Source: Saprospiraceae bacterium
Lineage (GTDB): Bacteria > Bacteroidota > Bacteroidia > Chitinophagales > Saprospiraceae
NCBI GenBank assembly: GCA_020629715.1
Contig: JAHDCU010000005.1
Location: forward strand, 124,001 to 188,000
Length of the DNA stretch: 64,000 bases
Direction of reading: 5' to 3'
The position numbers and the translations under genes were made by a program. Under the pieces are notes generated by a model. The model had not been told where the DNA came from, did not search any database, and saw only the letters and a list, made by a program, of their open reading frames with translations. The first letter of the stretch is position 1, and the number at the start of each line of letters is the position of its first letter. This document shows positions 20,753 to 29,599 of the stretch, piece after piece.

Positions 20753-21838
20753 TTACATCTTCACAGTCAGTCCTTTCTGAGGAGGGATATTGCCGTTTAC
20801 AATTTGATCATAAATCTGTTGTAGGCCTTTTAAACCTTGGATCTCCTTAATTTCAAGATGCTTGCTTGCCTGTTGTATGGTTTTAGAAACCGATGCTTCA
20901 GAGCGAATAGTAAATTCTTTAAAACCCCACTCTTTGATTCTCTGTTGAATATGTCCCGGGGCGAAGAAAAATTCCTTACGCTTTGTTTTAGGACTATTTC
21001 CTGCTTGATCCCAATGTGTCAAGCCAACTTGAATGCAATGTTTTAAATGATCTCCAAACATATCTGATATGCTATCAATCACTTTGATGTGTCCTGACAT
21101 ATCGATAATCAGCGTTTTTTTTGTGCTATCCAGCTGATCAAGATTCTGATAGCTTGCACATTGATCATACAAGTCTAGGCTTTGCACATAGTCCTCATTT
21201 CTTTCGGAGGTCAGACCTATAAGGTCAGGAGATTCAGGATCATTTTTGATAGATAGGGCAGTAGCAATACTTGTTTTACTCGATGCACTCAAGATAATGA
21301 TTTGCTCTGCTCCAAACCATGAATTCATCTTAGCATAATCCCATAGGCACCATCCTGTGAGATGCAATGGTTGTAAAAGCATGTAATGATTATCAGTACT
21401 CGCATTATAATGCGGATTGGCTTTCACTCGGTGGTAAAGATTATATCCTTTGGGGAGCGACTGCCTATGAAGACTGTTATCATATAATGTAAATCGAGAA
21501 ACTTGATCCGCATTCATGATCAGATGATGAGCAGTTGGAAAATATCCATAAAGTCTCTCTCCAGGGGCAATTTCTGAGTGAGATGATTCGATGACATCAG
21601 CAAATCCCCAAACTGGTGTTACTCCAAAATCTTGCTTTCCATCTTCAAGACTTGGGAAGAATTGCCAATAACCAATCATATCTCCAGCTACGGCATAGGT
21701 AATGTTATTAGCAGTATAGGCAAATCTATCTATCTGGAGGAGTATTTCTCCAGTATTCAATTTTATATCCGCAGGAGCCGGACTATCGACTAGCTGAGTA
21801 TTGGTAAAGTTGGTTTTATGGATTTGAAATTGTGCCAT
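20753..21838 (-). CDS. DUF2855 family protein (MDR-oxidoreductase-like)
   Basis: A 361-residue protein of the DUF2855 family, which resembles zinc-free medium-chain dehydrogenase/quinone reductases. Typical regions are IDRFAYTANNITYAVAGDMIGYW at 30-55, VWGFADVIES, ERLYGYFPTAHHLIM and the nucleotide-domain strand IIILSASSKTSIATAL near residue 175, which stands in for the usual glycine-rich loop. The gene follows the flavin monooxygenase gene with a 1-bp gap, so the two are co-transcribed and probably act in one pathway. The substrate is unknown. Confidence 0.85.
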   Translation of the reverse strand: MAQFQIHKTNFTNTQLVDSPAPADIKLNTGEILLQIDRFAYTANNITYAVAGDMIGYWQFFPSLEDGKQDFGVTPVWGFADVIESSHSEIAPGERLYGYFPTAHHLIMNADQVSRFTLYDNSLHRQSLPKGYNLYHRVKANPHYNASTDNHYMLLQPLHLTGWCLWDYAKMNSWFGAEQIIILSASSKTSIATALSIKNDPESPDLIGLTSERNEDYVQSLDLYDQCASYQNLDQLDSTKKTLIIDMSGHIKVIDSISDMFGDHLKHCIQVGLTHWDQAGNSPKTKRKEFFFAPGHIQQRIKEWGFKEFTIRSEASVSKTIQQASKHLEIKEIQGLKGLQQIYDQIVNGNIPPQKGLTVKM

Positions 21839-21839
21839 T

Positions 21840-23243
21840 TTAGGTATTTAGTTCAGTCATAAATTGTTGAAGTTTCATCATGGCAGGCATGGCATTTTTC
21901 TTCATGATATCTAAAATGGCCCTTTTTTCAGGATCTTCTTTATTGATGTTTTTGACCAGTTTAGAAAAACCGTCTAAGCGATTATCTAGGAGCCATTTTC
22001 TGATATTTTGATCTTGATTCCAGTTGTATTGATTCATCATGAAAGCCGCAGTCATGGGTATCCAATCCGTATCATGATTAGGAAGCGGTACTACGCAGCA
22101 AAGTTGATTTTTCTTTTGGTCACCCTCATAATTCGCTTCTACATAGGCTACAAAAGAAGCACTAAAGGCGGGTTGATGTGATCGCACGGTTTGAGGAGTG
22201 ATAAGTCCGTTTTCGAATATAGGTTTAGCTTCGAGATTGGTCAGGGCACTTGCAGAACAATCTACGGATATTCTGTTTCGGTCATTTTTAATGTTCCCTC
22301 GATCTAGAATGATTTCATCTTGATCTATATGTTTTACTCTACCGAGTCTAACGATGTTTTTTATTTTTCTGAGCTCCTCAAGTTCAAGTTGACTGATTGT
22401 TGCAGCATGAAACATTTGAGGTTTTACAGCAGGATCTAGTCTGAGCAATACGCCTGATTTCTCTAAACGCTCAAAGAGATTATCAATAGAATCAGCATTA
22501 GCCAGTGCCTCAAAACTTGCCGCTTGAGCACCGATTGCATCATTGAAAAACTCTTCTGTAGGTTGCGTATTTTTTCTGTCTAGAAACCATGCATCACGTG
22601 ATATAACCCATGAGATATCATCAGGATCTGTACCGTGCTCCAATAGCCAAAGGCAAGCGTCTATTCCTGTCTTACCGCCGCCTATGATCGTATATCCGCT
22701 TGGTTTTTTTTGGATATCTATCAGGCCATTTATAGGTATGAAATTTACATCCGGAGCAACGGTGAAATTAGGTTTATGGGTAGAAGGCACTGATGTTTTT
22801 AGATACGTGCAGTCTACCGTTTTGATATTGGGCTTTACTTCATACTGAAGATCATTCATAATAGAATGAAAATTGCCATTACCTGTATAACGATGCTTGG
22901 GGAAGTACTTGACTCTTCCAGAAGGTAAAAACCGATGCCTCATGACATTTTCATAATAAGCTTGTACTTCTGCTCCTGTGGCAAGATCGTTCAACCCTTT
23001 ATTAAGACCTATCTTATCCTTTTTGCCGTTACTGAGTTCTTCACTGCTTACACCATAGAAGGCTGATGGCTGATGCAGCGTTACAAATGGATAAGCCTTA
23101 TTCCAATGTCCACCTGGTTTCGGGTATTGATCGACTATGATAATGGATGCATCAGATTCGCTCAATAATGTATCTGCAAATGCCATCCCCATAGCACCTG
23201 AGCCAATGATGAGATAGTCGCACTGTAATTTCGTTTTACCCAT
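21840..23243 (-). CDS. FAD/NAD(P)-dependent monooxygenase-like oxidoreductase
   Basis: A 467-residue flavoprotein. An N-terminal FAD-binding dinucleotide fold starts LIIGSGAMGMAFADTLL (GxGxxG), followed by the acidic strand end IIIVDQYPKPGGHW. A second nucleotide loop, YTIIGGGKTGIDACLWLLEHG, near residue 190 should bind NAD(P)H. The segment GGHWNKAYPFVTLHQPSAFYG resembles flavin monooxygenases. It lies between the PLP-lyase gene upstream and the DUF2855 gene downstream, all on one strand and close together, which suggests one small pathway, possibly on a sulfur compound. That role is inference. Confidence 0.8.
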   Translation of the reverse strand: MGKTKLQCDYLIIGSGAMGMAFADTLLSESDASIIIVDQYPKPGGHWNKAYPFVTLHQPSAFYGVSSEELSNGKKDKIGLNKGLNDLATGAEVQAYYENVMRHRFLPSGRVKYFPKHRYTGNGNFHSIMNDLQYEVKPNIKTVDCTYLKTSVPSTHKPNFTVAPDVNFIPINGLIDIQKKPSGYTIIGGGKTGIDACLWLLEHGTDPDDISWVISRDAWFLDRKNTQPTEEFFNDAIGAQAASFEALANADSIDNLFERLEKSGVLLRLDPAVKPQMFHAATISQLELEELRKIKNIVRLGRVKHIDQDEIILDRGNIKNDRNRISVDCSASALTNLEAKPIFENGLITPQTVRSHQPAFSASFVAYVEANYEGDQKKNQLCCVVPLPNHDTDWIPMTAAFMMNQYNWNQDQNIRKWLLDNRLDGFSKLVKNINKEDPEKRAILDIMKKNAMPAMMKLQQFMTELNT

Positions 23244-23304
23244 GTAGACCGTAATTTGATCAACAGTAAGGTATGTAAAATTACCTACAGATCGATATTA
23301 GATA

Positions 23305-24603
23305 TTAATGAGTTTCTATCAAAGATGAGGTTGAACCCATGTTAGTATTAGATAACGCAGCTTGATTCAAAGCACGATTGATATCAAAAATCAAATCTTC
23401 ATGATGCTCCACGCCGATAGAAAGTCTGATCAAGCCTTCTGTGATTCCGATTTGCTGTTTGAGATCTGGGCATACTCCGATATGTGTCATGGTGGCAGGA
23501 TGTTCTGCTAGACTTTCGGTACCGCCCAAACTGACTGCTAGTTTTATGAGTTGCAGTGCATTTAGAAATTTAAAAGCGGCAGATTCTCCTCCTTTGATAT
23601 CAAATGCGATCATGGCACCTGGAGAGCTATATTGTCTTTCATAGATGTCGTAAGATCGATCATTTGGAGTCAGCGCTCCGAGGTAATGAACCTTACTGAT
23701 AATATCTTGCTCCATTAAAAATTTAGCAACTTGCTGCGCATTACGAGATTGCTGTTCCATTCTTACTTTTAAAGTCTCCAAACTTCTCAATAAAAGCCAG
23801 CAAGTATGTGGACTAGCCATATTGCCTAAAAAGGTACGAAGCACTTTTACCCGTTGCATCAGATCGTGATTGCCTAGCACTGCACCTGCAATTAGATCAC
23901 TGTGACCTCCAATATATTTGGTGGCAGAATATAAAACTAGATCAGCACCATGCTGCATAGGACTAGACCAGAGAGGCCCCATATAGGTGTTGTCAACAGC
24001 GACGTAAACTTGCTTTTCAGAATTGGAAAAATGATCCGCTATCGACTTGCACATCGAAATATCTAAGAGTTCATTTGTAGGGTTGGCAGGGGTCTCTAAG
24101 TATACCAATGCGAGTCGATCGGCAAGACCAGCATCATCGACCATCTGTTGTATCTCTTCCTGACTTTGATCAGGTCTGAAACCTACAGAATCTACACCGA
24201 TAGATTTTAAGTAATGATTGATAAAGTGATTGGTGCCACCATAAGTAGGCAAACTATACAGTAATGCATCACCAGGACGTAAAAACTCAAGTAAAACAGT
24301 ACTGATCGCGGACATGCCACTTTCAAATACAGCACATTCATCCGCTTGATCCCAGAGGCATAGTCGATCTTCTAAGATCTCAAGATTAGGGTTATTGATT
24401 CTGCTATAGATTAGACCTAGTTGTTCATCCAATGATTTTTCTCTCAGGCCATATGCGACTTCAAAAAACGCCTTGCCCTGTTCGGCACTCTTAAAAGCAA
24501 AAGTGGATGTCTGAAATATAGGCGGCTTTACCGATCCTTCTGATAGTTGAGGATCATATCCATGTGACATCATGAGACTCTCTGGGTGCATGTGGTTTTT
24601 CAT
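23305..24603 (-). CDS. Cystathionine gamma-synthase/methionine gamma-lyase family PLP enzyme
   Basis: A 432-residue Cys/Met-metabolism PLP enzyme. The PLP-binding lysine (about K227) is in YSATKYIGGHSDLIAGAVLG. Also visible are SRINNPNLEILEDRL, the cofactor-phosphate loop FESGMSAISTVLLEF and the substrate arginine region SLGGTESLAEHPATMTH. The enzyme acts on cystathionine, homocysteine or methionine; sequence alone does not say which. An Lrp/AsnC-type regulator gene is divergent with a 152-bp shared promoter region holding a palindromic Lrp-like site, so amino-acid-responsive control is likely. A cysteine-synthase-family enzyme lies 4 kb away and could complete transsulfuration. Confidence 0.88.
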   Translation of the reverse strand: MKNHMHPESLMMSHGYDPQLSEGSVKPPIFQTSTFAFKSAEQGKAFFEVAYGLREKSLDEQLGLIYSRINNPNLEILEDRLCLWDQADECAVFESGMSAISTVLLEFLRPGDALLYSLPTYGGTNHFINHYLKSIGVDSVGFRPDQSQEEIQQMVDDAGLADRLALVYLETPANPTNELLDISMCKSIADHFSNSEKQVYVAVDNTYMGPLWSSPMQHGADLVLYSATKYIGGHSDLIAGAVLGNHDLMQRVKVLRTFLGNMASPHTCWLLLRSLETLKVRMEQQSRNAQQVAKFLMEQDIISKVHYLGALTPNDRSYDIYERQYSSPGAMIAFDIKGGESAAFKFLNALQLIKLAVSLGGTESLAEHPATMTHIGVCPDLKQQIGITEGLIRLSIGVEHHEDLIFDINRALNQAALSNTNMGSTSSLIETH

Positions 24604-24667
24604 AATTGCGAATTTTGTAGTGTAAAAATACGTATGGCGGGAATAAAGTCGTAATATTGAAAATAAT

Positions 24668-24682
24668 CAGCATTATAGACTG
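24668..24682. promoter_or_regulatory. Candidate Lrp/AsnC operator
   Basis: CAGCATTATAGACTG, a 15-bp palindrome-like site that matches the Lrp consensus YAGHAWATTWTDCTR at 12 of 15 positions. It extends to ATCAG/CTGAT. It sits between the divergent PLP-lyase and Lrp-type regulator genes, 64 bp and 73 bp from the two starts. Confidence 0.45.
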
Positions 24683-24755
24683 ATAATGTATAATTAACAG
24701 GAAAAATTTATGTATTATGTGGTAAGAAAATATCCAAAACGGAAATATTCCTTAT

Positions 24756-25220
24756 ATGAAAATAGATAAGACGGATCGATTACTCTTGCAGGCCTTACAG
24801 GAGGATGCAAAAACCAAGATCACAGAGTTAGAAAAATTGGTAAATCTATCTAAAACTCCCATCTACGATAGACTTAAGCGATATGATCGTGAGCAGATCA
24901 TAGATCGCTATGTGGCTATACTCAATCCGAAAGTATGGGATCATCAGATGGTAGTATTTTGCTCGGTATCCCTCGAAAGCCAAAAGATAGATGCACTCGA
25001 AGCGTTCAATAAAGCCATCGAGGCCTTACCCGAAGTAGTAGAATGCTATCTGATGGGTGGTGCAAACGACTATTTACTCAAGGTTATCGTCAAAGATTTA
25101 GCCGCTTATCACCAGTTTTCATCAGGTAAACTAGCTGCCTTAGATAATGTAGCACAAATAAAGAGTACTTTTGTATTAGATGAAGTGAAAAGATCTACGG
25201 TGGTTCCGATGGGGTCATGA
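24756..25220 (+). CDS. Lrp/AsnC family transcriptional regulator
   Basis: A 154-residue protein, the normal length. The N-terminal helix-turn-helix is at about 6-50 (DRLLLQALQEDAKTKITELEKLVNLSKTPIYDRLKRYDR). The C-terminal ligand-binding RAM domain is at about 68-150 (VFCSVSLESQ, VVECYLMGGANDYLLKVIVKD, STFVLDEVKRSTVVPM). It is divergent from the PLP-lyase/monooxygenase/DUF2855 genes and probably controls them and itself in response to an amino acid. Start: ATG just after a weakly purine-rich stretch. Confidence 0.93.
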   Translation: MKIDKTDRLLLQALQEDAKTKITELEKLVNLSKTPIYDRLKRYDREQIIDRYVAILNPKVWDHQMVVFCSVSLESQKIDALEAFNKAIEALPEVVECYLMGGANDYLLKVIVKDLAAYHQFSSGKLAALDNVAQIKSTFVLDEVKRSTVVPMGS

Positions 25221-25268
25221 ATGTTTGTTAATTCCAATTAGACTGAAAAATCAGCAAGCGATTATTTT

Positions 25269-25883
25269 ATGAGAATGCAAGAAATAACAATCTTCAAAAC
25301 CTATTCTATTTTTTATCTGATTTTTATTTCTCTTTATTTATTTCTAATGTCATGTCAATCAAATACAGTTGAAACCATAAAATTTCATGATATAAAATGG
25401 ACTGTAACTATTCCACCTACATTCAAAAAGATTGCAAAAGAAAAATGGTATCAAGTAAAAAATTATGGTAAGCAAGAAATTGAAGCAGCATTAAACAAAG
25501 AATTGTCTAATAAGGATGCCGAAATAACTCTATTGGTATATAAGAGTGGACCTTTTCATACCATAGAAGCAAGTTGTAAAAAATACGTGAGAGAATTGAA
25601 AGACAAGAAATACATAATGCAGTTGAATCAAGTCACTTTTGAAACCTTAGTAAAAGCTATGCCAAATACAGTTTTGGATTCAACTTCCTTCAATGTGTTA
25701 ATAGATGGAAAAGAATTTATTACTCAACAAATCGTCATAAATTACGATAATGGCGATCAATTGATAACTAAAAGCTACAGGAAATTCATCGGTGATTATA
25801 TATTTTCTATAAACACTTTACATTCGAATTCATCTAAAGGCGAATCAATATTGAAATCAATCATAAACTCAAAGTTTGATTGA
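25269..25883 (+). CDS. Hypothetical lipoprotein
   Basis: A 204-residue protein with an N-terminal hydrophobic stretch and lipobox LMSC (Cys29), so it is probably an outer- or inner-membrane lipoprotein. The mature part is lysine-rich with mixed strands and helices (IKFHDIKWTVTIPPTFKKI, ITLLVYKSGPFHTIEASCKKYV). No family is recognised; the layout resembles small envelope proteins of the PsbP/DUF1795 kind, but I cannot support that. Composition is AT-rich and it neighbours a HEPN-like gene, so it may be part of an acquired patch. Confidence 0.6.
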   Translation: MRMQEITIFKTYSIFYLIFISLYLFLMSCQSNTVETIKFHDIKWTVTIPPTFKKIAKEKWYQVKNYGKQEIEAALNKELSNKDAEITLLVYKSGPFHTIEASCKKYVRELKDKKYIMQLNQVTFETLVKAMPNTVLDSTSFNVLIDGKEFITQQIVINYDNGDQLITKSYRKFIGDYIFSINTLHSNSSKGESILKSIINSKFD

Positions 25884-25968
25884 TTAATGGCAACAAAAAT
25901 CGATTATGATTTCATGTTGACTTTCACTAAATCCGCCGAAACTCGTCGATCATTTAATTATAGATAAA

Positions 25969-26841
25969 ATGAAATATGACTGCTTTCCATTTACGATAAT
26001 TAATGTTGAAGAAATTACTCTTCCTGTGGTCCTATTTGAAAATAGTAGATACAAATTTGAGTTTGTACGAATTGACCAAAAGATTATTGATAAAGTGTTT
26101 CCTAATCAGCAAATAATCAAAAGCGGTGCTTCATACCAATCTCCCGTAACGTTTAATATATTTCGACTCAAAAAAGTGTACCAAGACTTATTACTGGGAA
26201 ATATGTTTTTGAAAGCTACTCGAAAAACAAAATTTGACCGAAAAGATGCTTCGAGGTACAGTAAAGGAATAGATGGTATAATGGATCTGATTCATTTATT
26301 TACAAAAGTTACTCTAAACGAATTCATTTCATTTGATGAAAGTGGTAATAAATCAGGTGGTGGTTCTAAGGGAAAGTACAGACAAACAACATGTTATAAT
26401 TCGAACCGTAAAATATCTAACGAACAAATTGAGGAAATTCAAGAATATGCACCAAAGTACATTAAGATCGATTCAAAGAAATTAAGAGTCAGCTTTGAGT
26501 TACTAAGGAATGCAGATATAAATGGATCTAATTCATTTGCTTTAAAGTGTTCGTTAATTGTATTGCTGATTGAATCTTTTTTCTTGGAAGGTATTTCTTC
26601 TCGAAAAGAAAATTTTGCTTTCTGTCTAAATGATTATCTAGAAACTAATTCTGAAAATACATTTAGAGAATATTATGTGAATAGAGGAACATATTTTCAT
26701 TCTGGAATAGATAGCTTTCGAGCACCGACCTGGAATGATTTACATGATATTGCAAAAAAGATAATCTGCGATTTTCTTGATGATGAAGCTAAATTCAAAA
26801 GAAGAGTTCACGAAATCAAAGAAAAAGTAAAGAAAAGTTGA
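25969..26841 (+). CDS. HEPN-like protein of unknown function
   Basis: A 290-residue protein. The C-terminal third fits an ApeA-like HEPN domain: a hydrophobic helix (SLIVLLIESFFLEG), a basic loop, then R239-GTYF-H244 in YVNRGTYFHSG, which is an RX4H motif. ApeA-type HEPN domains occur in anti-phage proteins. The N-terminal part is a beta-rich domain with a glycine-rich loop (GNKSGGGSKGKYRQT) that I cannot name. No partner gene is obvious; the upstream lipoprotein is 85 bp away. Composition is AT-rich compared with core genes here. A defence role is inference only. Confidence 0.55.
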   Translation: MKYDCFPFTIINVEEITLPVVLFENSRYKFEFVRIDQKIIDKVFPNQQIIKSGASYQSPVTFNIFRLKKVYQDLLLGNMFLKATRKTKFDRKDASRYSKGIDGIMDLIHLFTKVTLNEFISFDESGNKSGGGSKGKYRQTTCYNSNRKISNEQIEEIQEYAPKYIKIDSKKLRVSFELLRNADINGSNSFALKCSLIVLLIESFFLEGISSRKENFAFCLNDYLETNSENTFREYYVNRGTYFHSGIDSFRAPTWNDLHDIAKKIICDFLDDEAKFKRRVHEIKEKVKKS

Positions 26842-26887
26842 ATCTTATAATTGCGAAACACCGTTAGTCTTAATCTTTTTAAAATAT

Positions 26888-27619
26888 CTACTCCTCATCC
26901 AACTCCCCGAACACATCCATAAGCAGCGGGCTAGTACGTTGATCGATGTCTTGTCTGATGCCAAGTTCTTTGACGGCTATAAGGCCAAATAATCCATCCA
27001 AAGCTTTAGTGTTGACATGATCATCGAGCTCAGGATTGAGTTTACCTACGAAAGGGATTTTGTTGTATGTATCTACGGCCGACTTCCAATAGCTGCGAGC
27101 ATTGACTTCGTCGAGTGATGCCTGTATGATGGGCATAAATTCTGCATAGAGGCTCTTACGAGCACTGTTGTCTAGATATTGGGTAGCGGCATTATCTTCT
27201 CCAAATAGGATGTTTTTAGCATCAGAGAAGCTGATACCTTTGATGGCATCCACAAAGATTGGAGTTGCTTTTTTAGCTGCGATTTCGGCAGCTTCGTTCA
27301 TCTTTTGGGTAAGATTTTTCTCTAGATCTTGAAATCCTGGGAGCTTAGATACTTTGCTGATTACTTTCTCCGCTTCTTCGGGTACCACGATTTTATACGG
27401 ACTTTCCAGATAGCCATTTTTAGCGGATAGGGAAGAGACAGCTTCTACTGTGCCCGCCTCTAATGCTTCTTTAAGACCGCCAGCGATATCTAGCTTACTA
27501 TCAGATTTACCAAGTACTTTTTCAGTAGCTTTTTCTGCTTTCTCCAGAAATTTACCGAACTGAGCATGAGCACTGAAAGTAAAACTGAAGCCTAAAAGTA
27601 TAGTATAGACGATTTTCAT
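26888..27619 (-). CDS. DUF4197 domain-containing exported protein
   Basis: A 243-residue protein with a signal peptide (MKIVYTILLGFSFTFSAHAQ). The DUF4197 domain is recognised by GGLKEALEAGTVEAVSSLSAKNGYL, VPEEAEKVISKVSKLPGFQDLEKNLTQKMNEAAE, GISFSDAKNILFGEDNAATQYL and a C-terminal ALDGLFGLIAVKELGIRQDI. It is helical, probably periplasmic, with no known function. The gene is monocistronic. Confidence 0.88.
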   Translation of the reverse strand: MKIVYTILLGFSFTFSAHAQFGKFLEKAEKATEKVLGKSDSKLDIAGGLKEALEAGTVEAVSSLSAKNGYLESPYKIVVPEEAEKVISKVSKLPGFQDLEKNLTQKMNEAAEIAAKKATPIFVDAIKGISFSDAKNILFGEDNAATQYLDNSARKSLYAEFMPIIQASLDEVNARSYWKSAVDTYNKIPFVGKLNPELDDHVNTKALDGLFGLIAVKELGIRQDIDQRTSPLLMDVFGELDEE

Positions 27620-27714
27620 AATATCTAATTTAATGGACTATACTTACTAAATGGAATAGAAGGACGATAAGTTACTTCTACGATGAATATTTAGAAAAGC
27701 TTAACTAGATACCC

Positions 27715-28362
27715 TTATTCTGACTTAATAAAATTCCGAATATGGATTTTGGACTGATGATCTATTGCATCTATATTTTTCTCGAATAATCTCTTAGCTT
27801 CTTCTTTATAGATCGTTTTAGGATTTAAAAGATATGCTCTTTTGATGTAGTCGATAGCTAGGACTGGATCAGCTTCCATCAACTCGCCCATTAGCCAATA
27901 ATGCTTTTCTCGTTCAACTAAGTTTTCTCCAAATTTCTTGAAGCTAGAGTCGAATTCTGGTCCATAATTGACATACTCTGTTCTCTTAAAATCTGATGGA
28001 ATACTATAGTCCTTAGATTTTATAATTAAAGTCTCTTTACCTAAGGCATCCATCATTCCCAATTCGTAATAAATATTGGCAATAGTCCTTTCAGGCATAT
28101 CTTTTGTCAAAATCGCTATCCCTAAAGGTACGCCAAGGATAATTTTCCAGATCTTATCCAAAAAGTCTTTGCCAGTGACTAGACTTGAAGCATCTATTGC
28201 TTTAAAATTCGAGTCTTGTAATTGAAGATCTAAAGCTTTTCTTATAACCGAAAGTTCCTCAGGTATTGGTTGACCCAACTGGGTCATAATGAAGGCCTGC
28301 TTAGGAAGAAATTTTATTGCATTGGTTAAAACCTCACCATTAATTGGTGAATAAACAATCAT
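27715..28362 (-). CDS. TIR- or deoxyribosyltransferase-like nucleotide-binding domain protein
   Basis: A 215-residue protein. The core at about 55-135 reads AIDASSLVTGKDFLDKIW, LGIAILTKDMPERTIANIYYELGMMDALGKETLII. This is the pattern of TIR-like and nucleoside 2-deoxyribosyltransferase-like domains, in which the glutamate of YELG is catalytic for N-glycosidic bond cleavage. The C-terminal 70 residues are helical (YWLMGELMEADPVLAIDYIKRAYLLNP) and may be a TPR-like sensor. The start codon overlaps the stop of the 50-residue upstream gene (ATGA), so the two are translated as a pair. Similar domains serve as NAD-cleaving effectors in defence, but no sensor protein is seen next to it. Confidence 0.6.
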   Translation of the reverse strand: MIVYSPINGEVLTNAIKFLPKQAFIMTQLGQPIPEELSVIRKALDLQLQDSNFKAIDASSLVTGKDFLDKIWKIILGVPLGIAILTKDMPERTIANIYYELGMMDALGKETLIIKSKDYSIPSDFKRTEYVNYGPEFDSSFKKFGENLVEREKHYWLMGELMEADPVLAIDYIKRAYLLNPKTIYKEEAKRLFEKNIDAIDHQSKIHIRNFIKSE

Positions 28363-28511
28363 GAGGATCGCTTTCTACGGACAGGAACACCTTTGTAAGG
28401 ACCCTCTGACTTTTTTGTGTCCAGTATCCGACCCTTTGCTCTGTCAATTTTGACATATCTCCCAGTACGAGGATTTTTGGTCTGAACTATGTCTTCTTTT
28501 ACTTTAGTCAT
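28359..28511 (-). CDS. Small basic protein paired with the TIR-like gene
   Basis: A 50-residue protein with the segment NPRTGRYVKIDRAKGRI and a basic tail, KGVPVRRKRSS. I use the internal ATG at 28511; a longer frame reaches back to 28580, but its extra residues are hydrophobic and unlike the rest. The stop overlaps the next start by 4 bp (ATGA). The function is unknown. The basic, turn-rich sequence suggests nucleic-acid or ribosome contact, or an antitoxin-like partner; this is speculation. Confidence 0.6.
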   Translation of the reverse strand: MTKVKEDIVQTKNPRTGRYVKIDRAKGRILDTKKSEGPYKGVPVRRKRSS

Positions 28512-28580
28512 GTTATAAATATAACGAATTTGAATTTTGAAGAGTTCAAATTTTTGGAAAAAGAAAAGGATGCAGTTCAA

Positions 28581-29561
28581 CTACTTATCAAAGCCCTGCT
28601 TGCTAAACCACTCATCGCTATATACCTTACCTACATAACGAGAACCATGATCGTGGAATAGGATCACTACGACGTCATCTTCAGTAAGCTCATCTTTAAG
28701 TTGATTGGCACAAGCTACAGCACTACCGCAGCTATATCCTAGCAATAGTCCTTCTTCTTTAGCCAATCGTCTCGCGTAGATTGCTCCATCCTTATCGGTG
28801 ACTTTCTCAAATCTATCGATCACATCGAAGTCTACATTTTCAGGAAGAATATCTTCACCGATTCCTTCGGTTACGTATGGATATATTTCATTTTTATCAA
28901 AAATGCCAGTCTCGTGATACTTTTTGAATACTGATCCATAAGCATCTACTGCCCATATTTTGATATCAGGATTTTGTTCTTTGAGGTATTTTCCAGCACC
29001 AGATACAGTACCACCAGTTCCTGTAGCTACGATGAGGTGAGTGATTTTACCTTCTGTTTGTTCCCAGATTTCTGGTCCTGTGCTTTTATAGTGTCCTTGT
29101 CGATTGGCAAGGTTATCATATTGATTACACCAAAAGCTATTCGGGATTTCTTTGCTGAGTCGCTCTGCTTGAGAATAATATGATTGAGGATCTTCTGGCT
29201 CCACATCAGTAGGGCATACGACCACCTCTGCTCCTACCGCTTTGAGCACGTCTATCTTTTCTTTAGATTGCTTGTCTGTGGTGGTGAATATGCATTTGTA
29301 ACCTCTTACTGCACATACGAGTGCTATACCCATCCCTGTGTTACCACTGGTACATTCGATGACAGTTCCGCCTGGCTTAAGCTTTCCAGCCTTCTCAGCT
29401 TCGTTGATCATATTGAGGGCCATTCGATCTTTGGTTGAATGACCTGGGTTGAAATATTCAATTTTTCCAAGTACGAGAGCAGGTATATCTGCTACGACTT
29501 TATTCAATTTTACCAAAGGAGTATTTCCGATGGTTTCGATAATATTATTGAAGTAATTCAT
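28581..29561 (-). CDS. Cysteine synthase/cystathionine beta-synthase family PLP enzyme
   Basis: A 326-residue fold-type II PLP enzyme. The PLP lysine is K44 in PGHSTKDRMALNM. TSGNTGMG near residue 72 binds the substrate carboxylate and VATGTGGTVSGAGKYL near 180 binds the PLP phosphate. LGYSCGSAVACANQL follows. There are no C-terminal CBS domains. It could be O-acetylserine sulfhydrylase or a cystathionine beta-synthase core; the segment EGIGEDILPENVDF slightly favours the latter. A TACTTTTG element (29592-29585) lies just before the start. With the gamma-lyase at 23.3-24.6 kb it could form a transsulfuration pair. Confidence 0.88.
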   Translation of the reverse strand: MNYFNNIIETIGNTPLVKLNKVVADIPALVLGKIEYFNPGHSTKDRMALNMINEAEKAGKLKPGGTVIECTSGNTGMGIALVCAVRGYKCIFTTTDKQSKEKIDVLKAVGAEVVVCPTDVEPEDPQSYYSQAERLSKEIPNSFWCNQYDNLANRQGHYKSTGPEIWEQTEGKITHLIVATGTGGTVSGAGKYLKEQNPDIKIWAVDAYGSVFKKYHETGIFDKNEIYPYVTEGIGEDILPENVDFDVIDRFEKVTDKDGAIYARRLAKEEGLLLGYSCGSAVACANQLKDELTEDDVVVILFHDHGSRYVGKVYSDEWFSKQGFDK

Positions 29562-29599
29562 TTTTGCGATTTTTTAGCAAGCCGCAAAAGTAAAGGATT

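Noticed and set aside
26858-26872. CACCGTTAG, resembling the right end of the attC site, after the HEPN-like gene at 25969-26841
   Set aside because: Only 17 bases separate it from the stop codon; there is no room for R'' and L'' and the core GTTAGTC does not match GTTRRRY.
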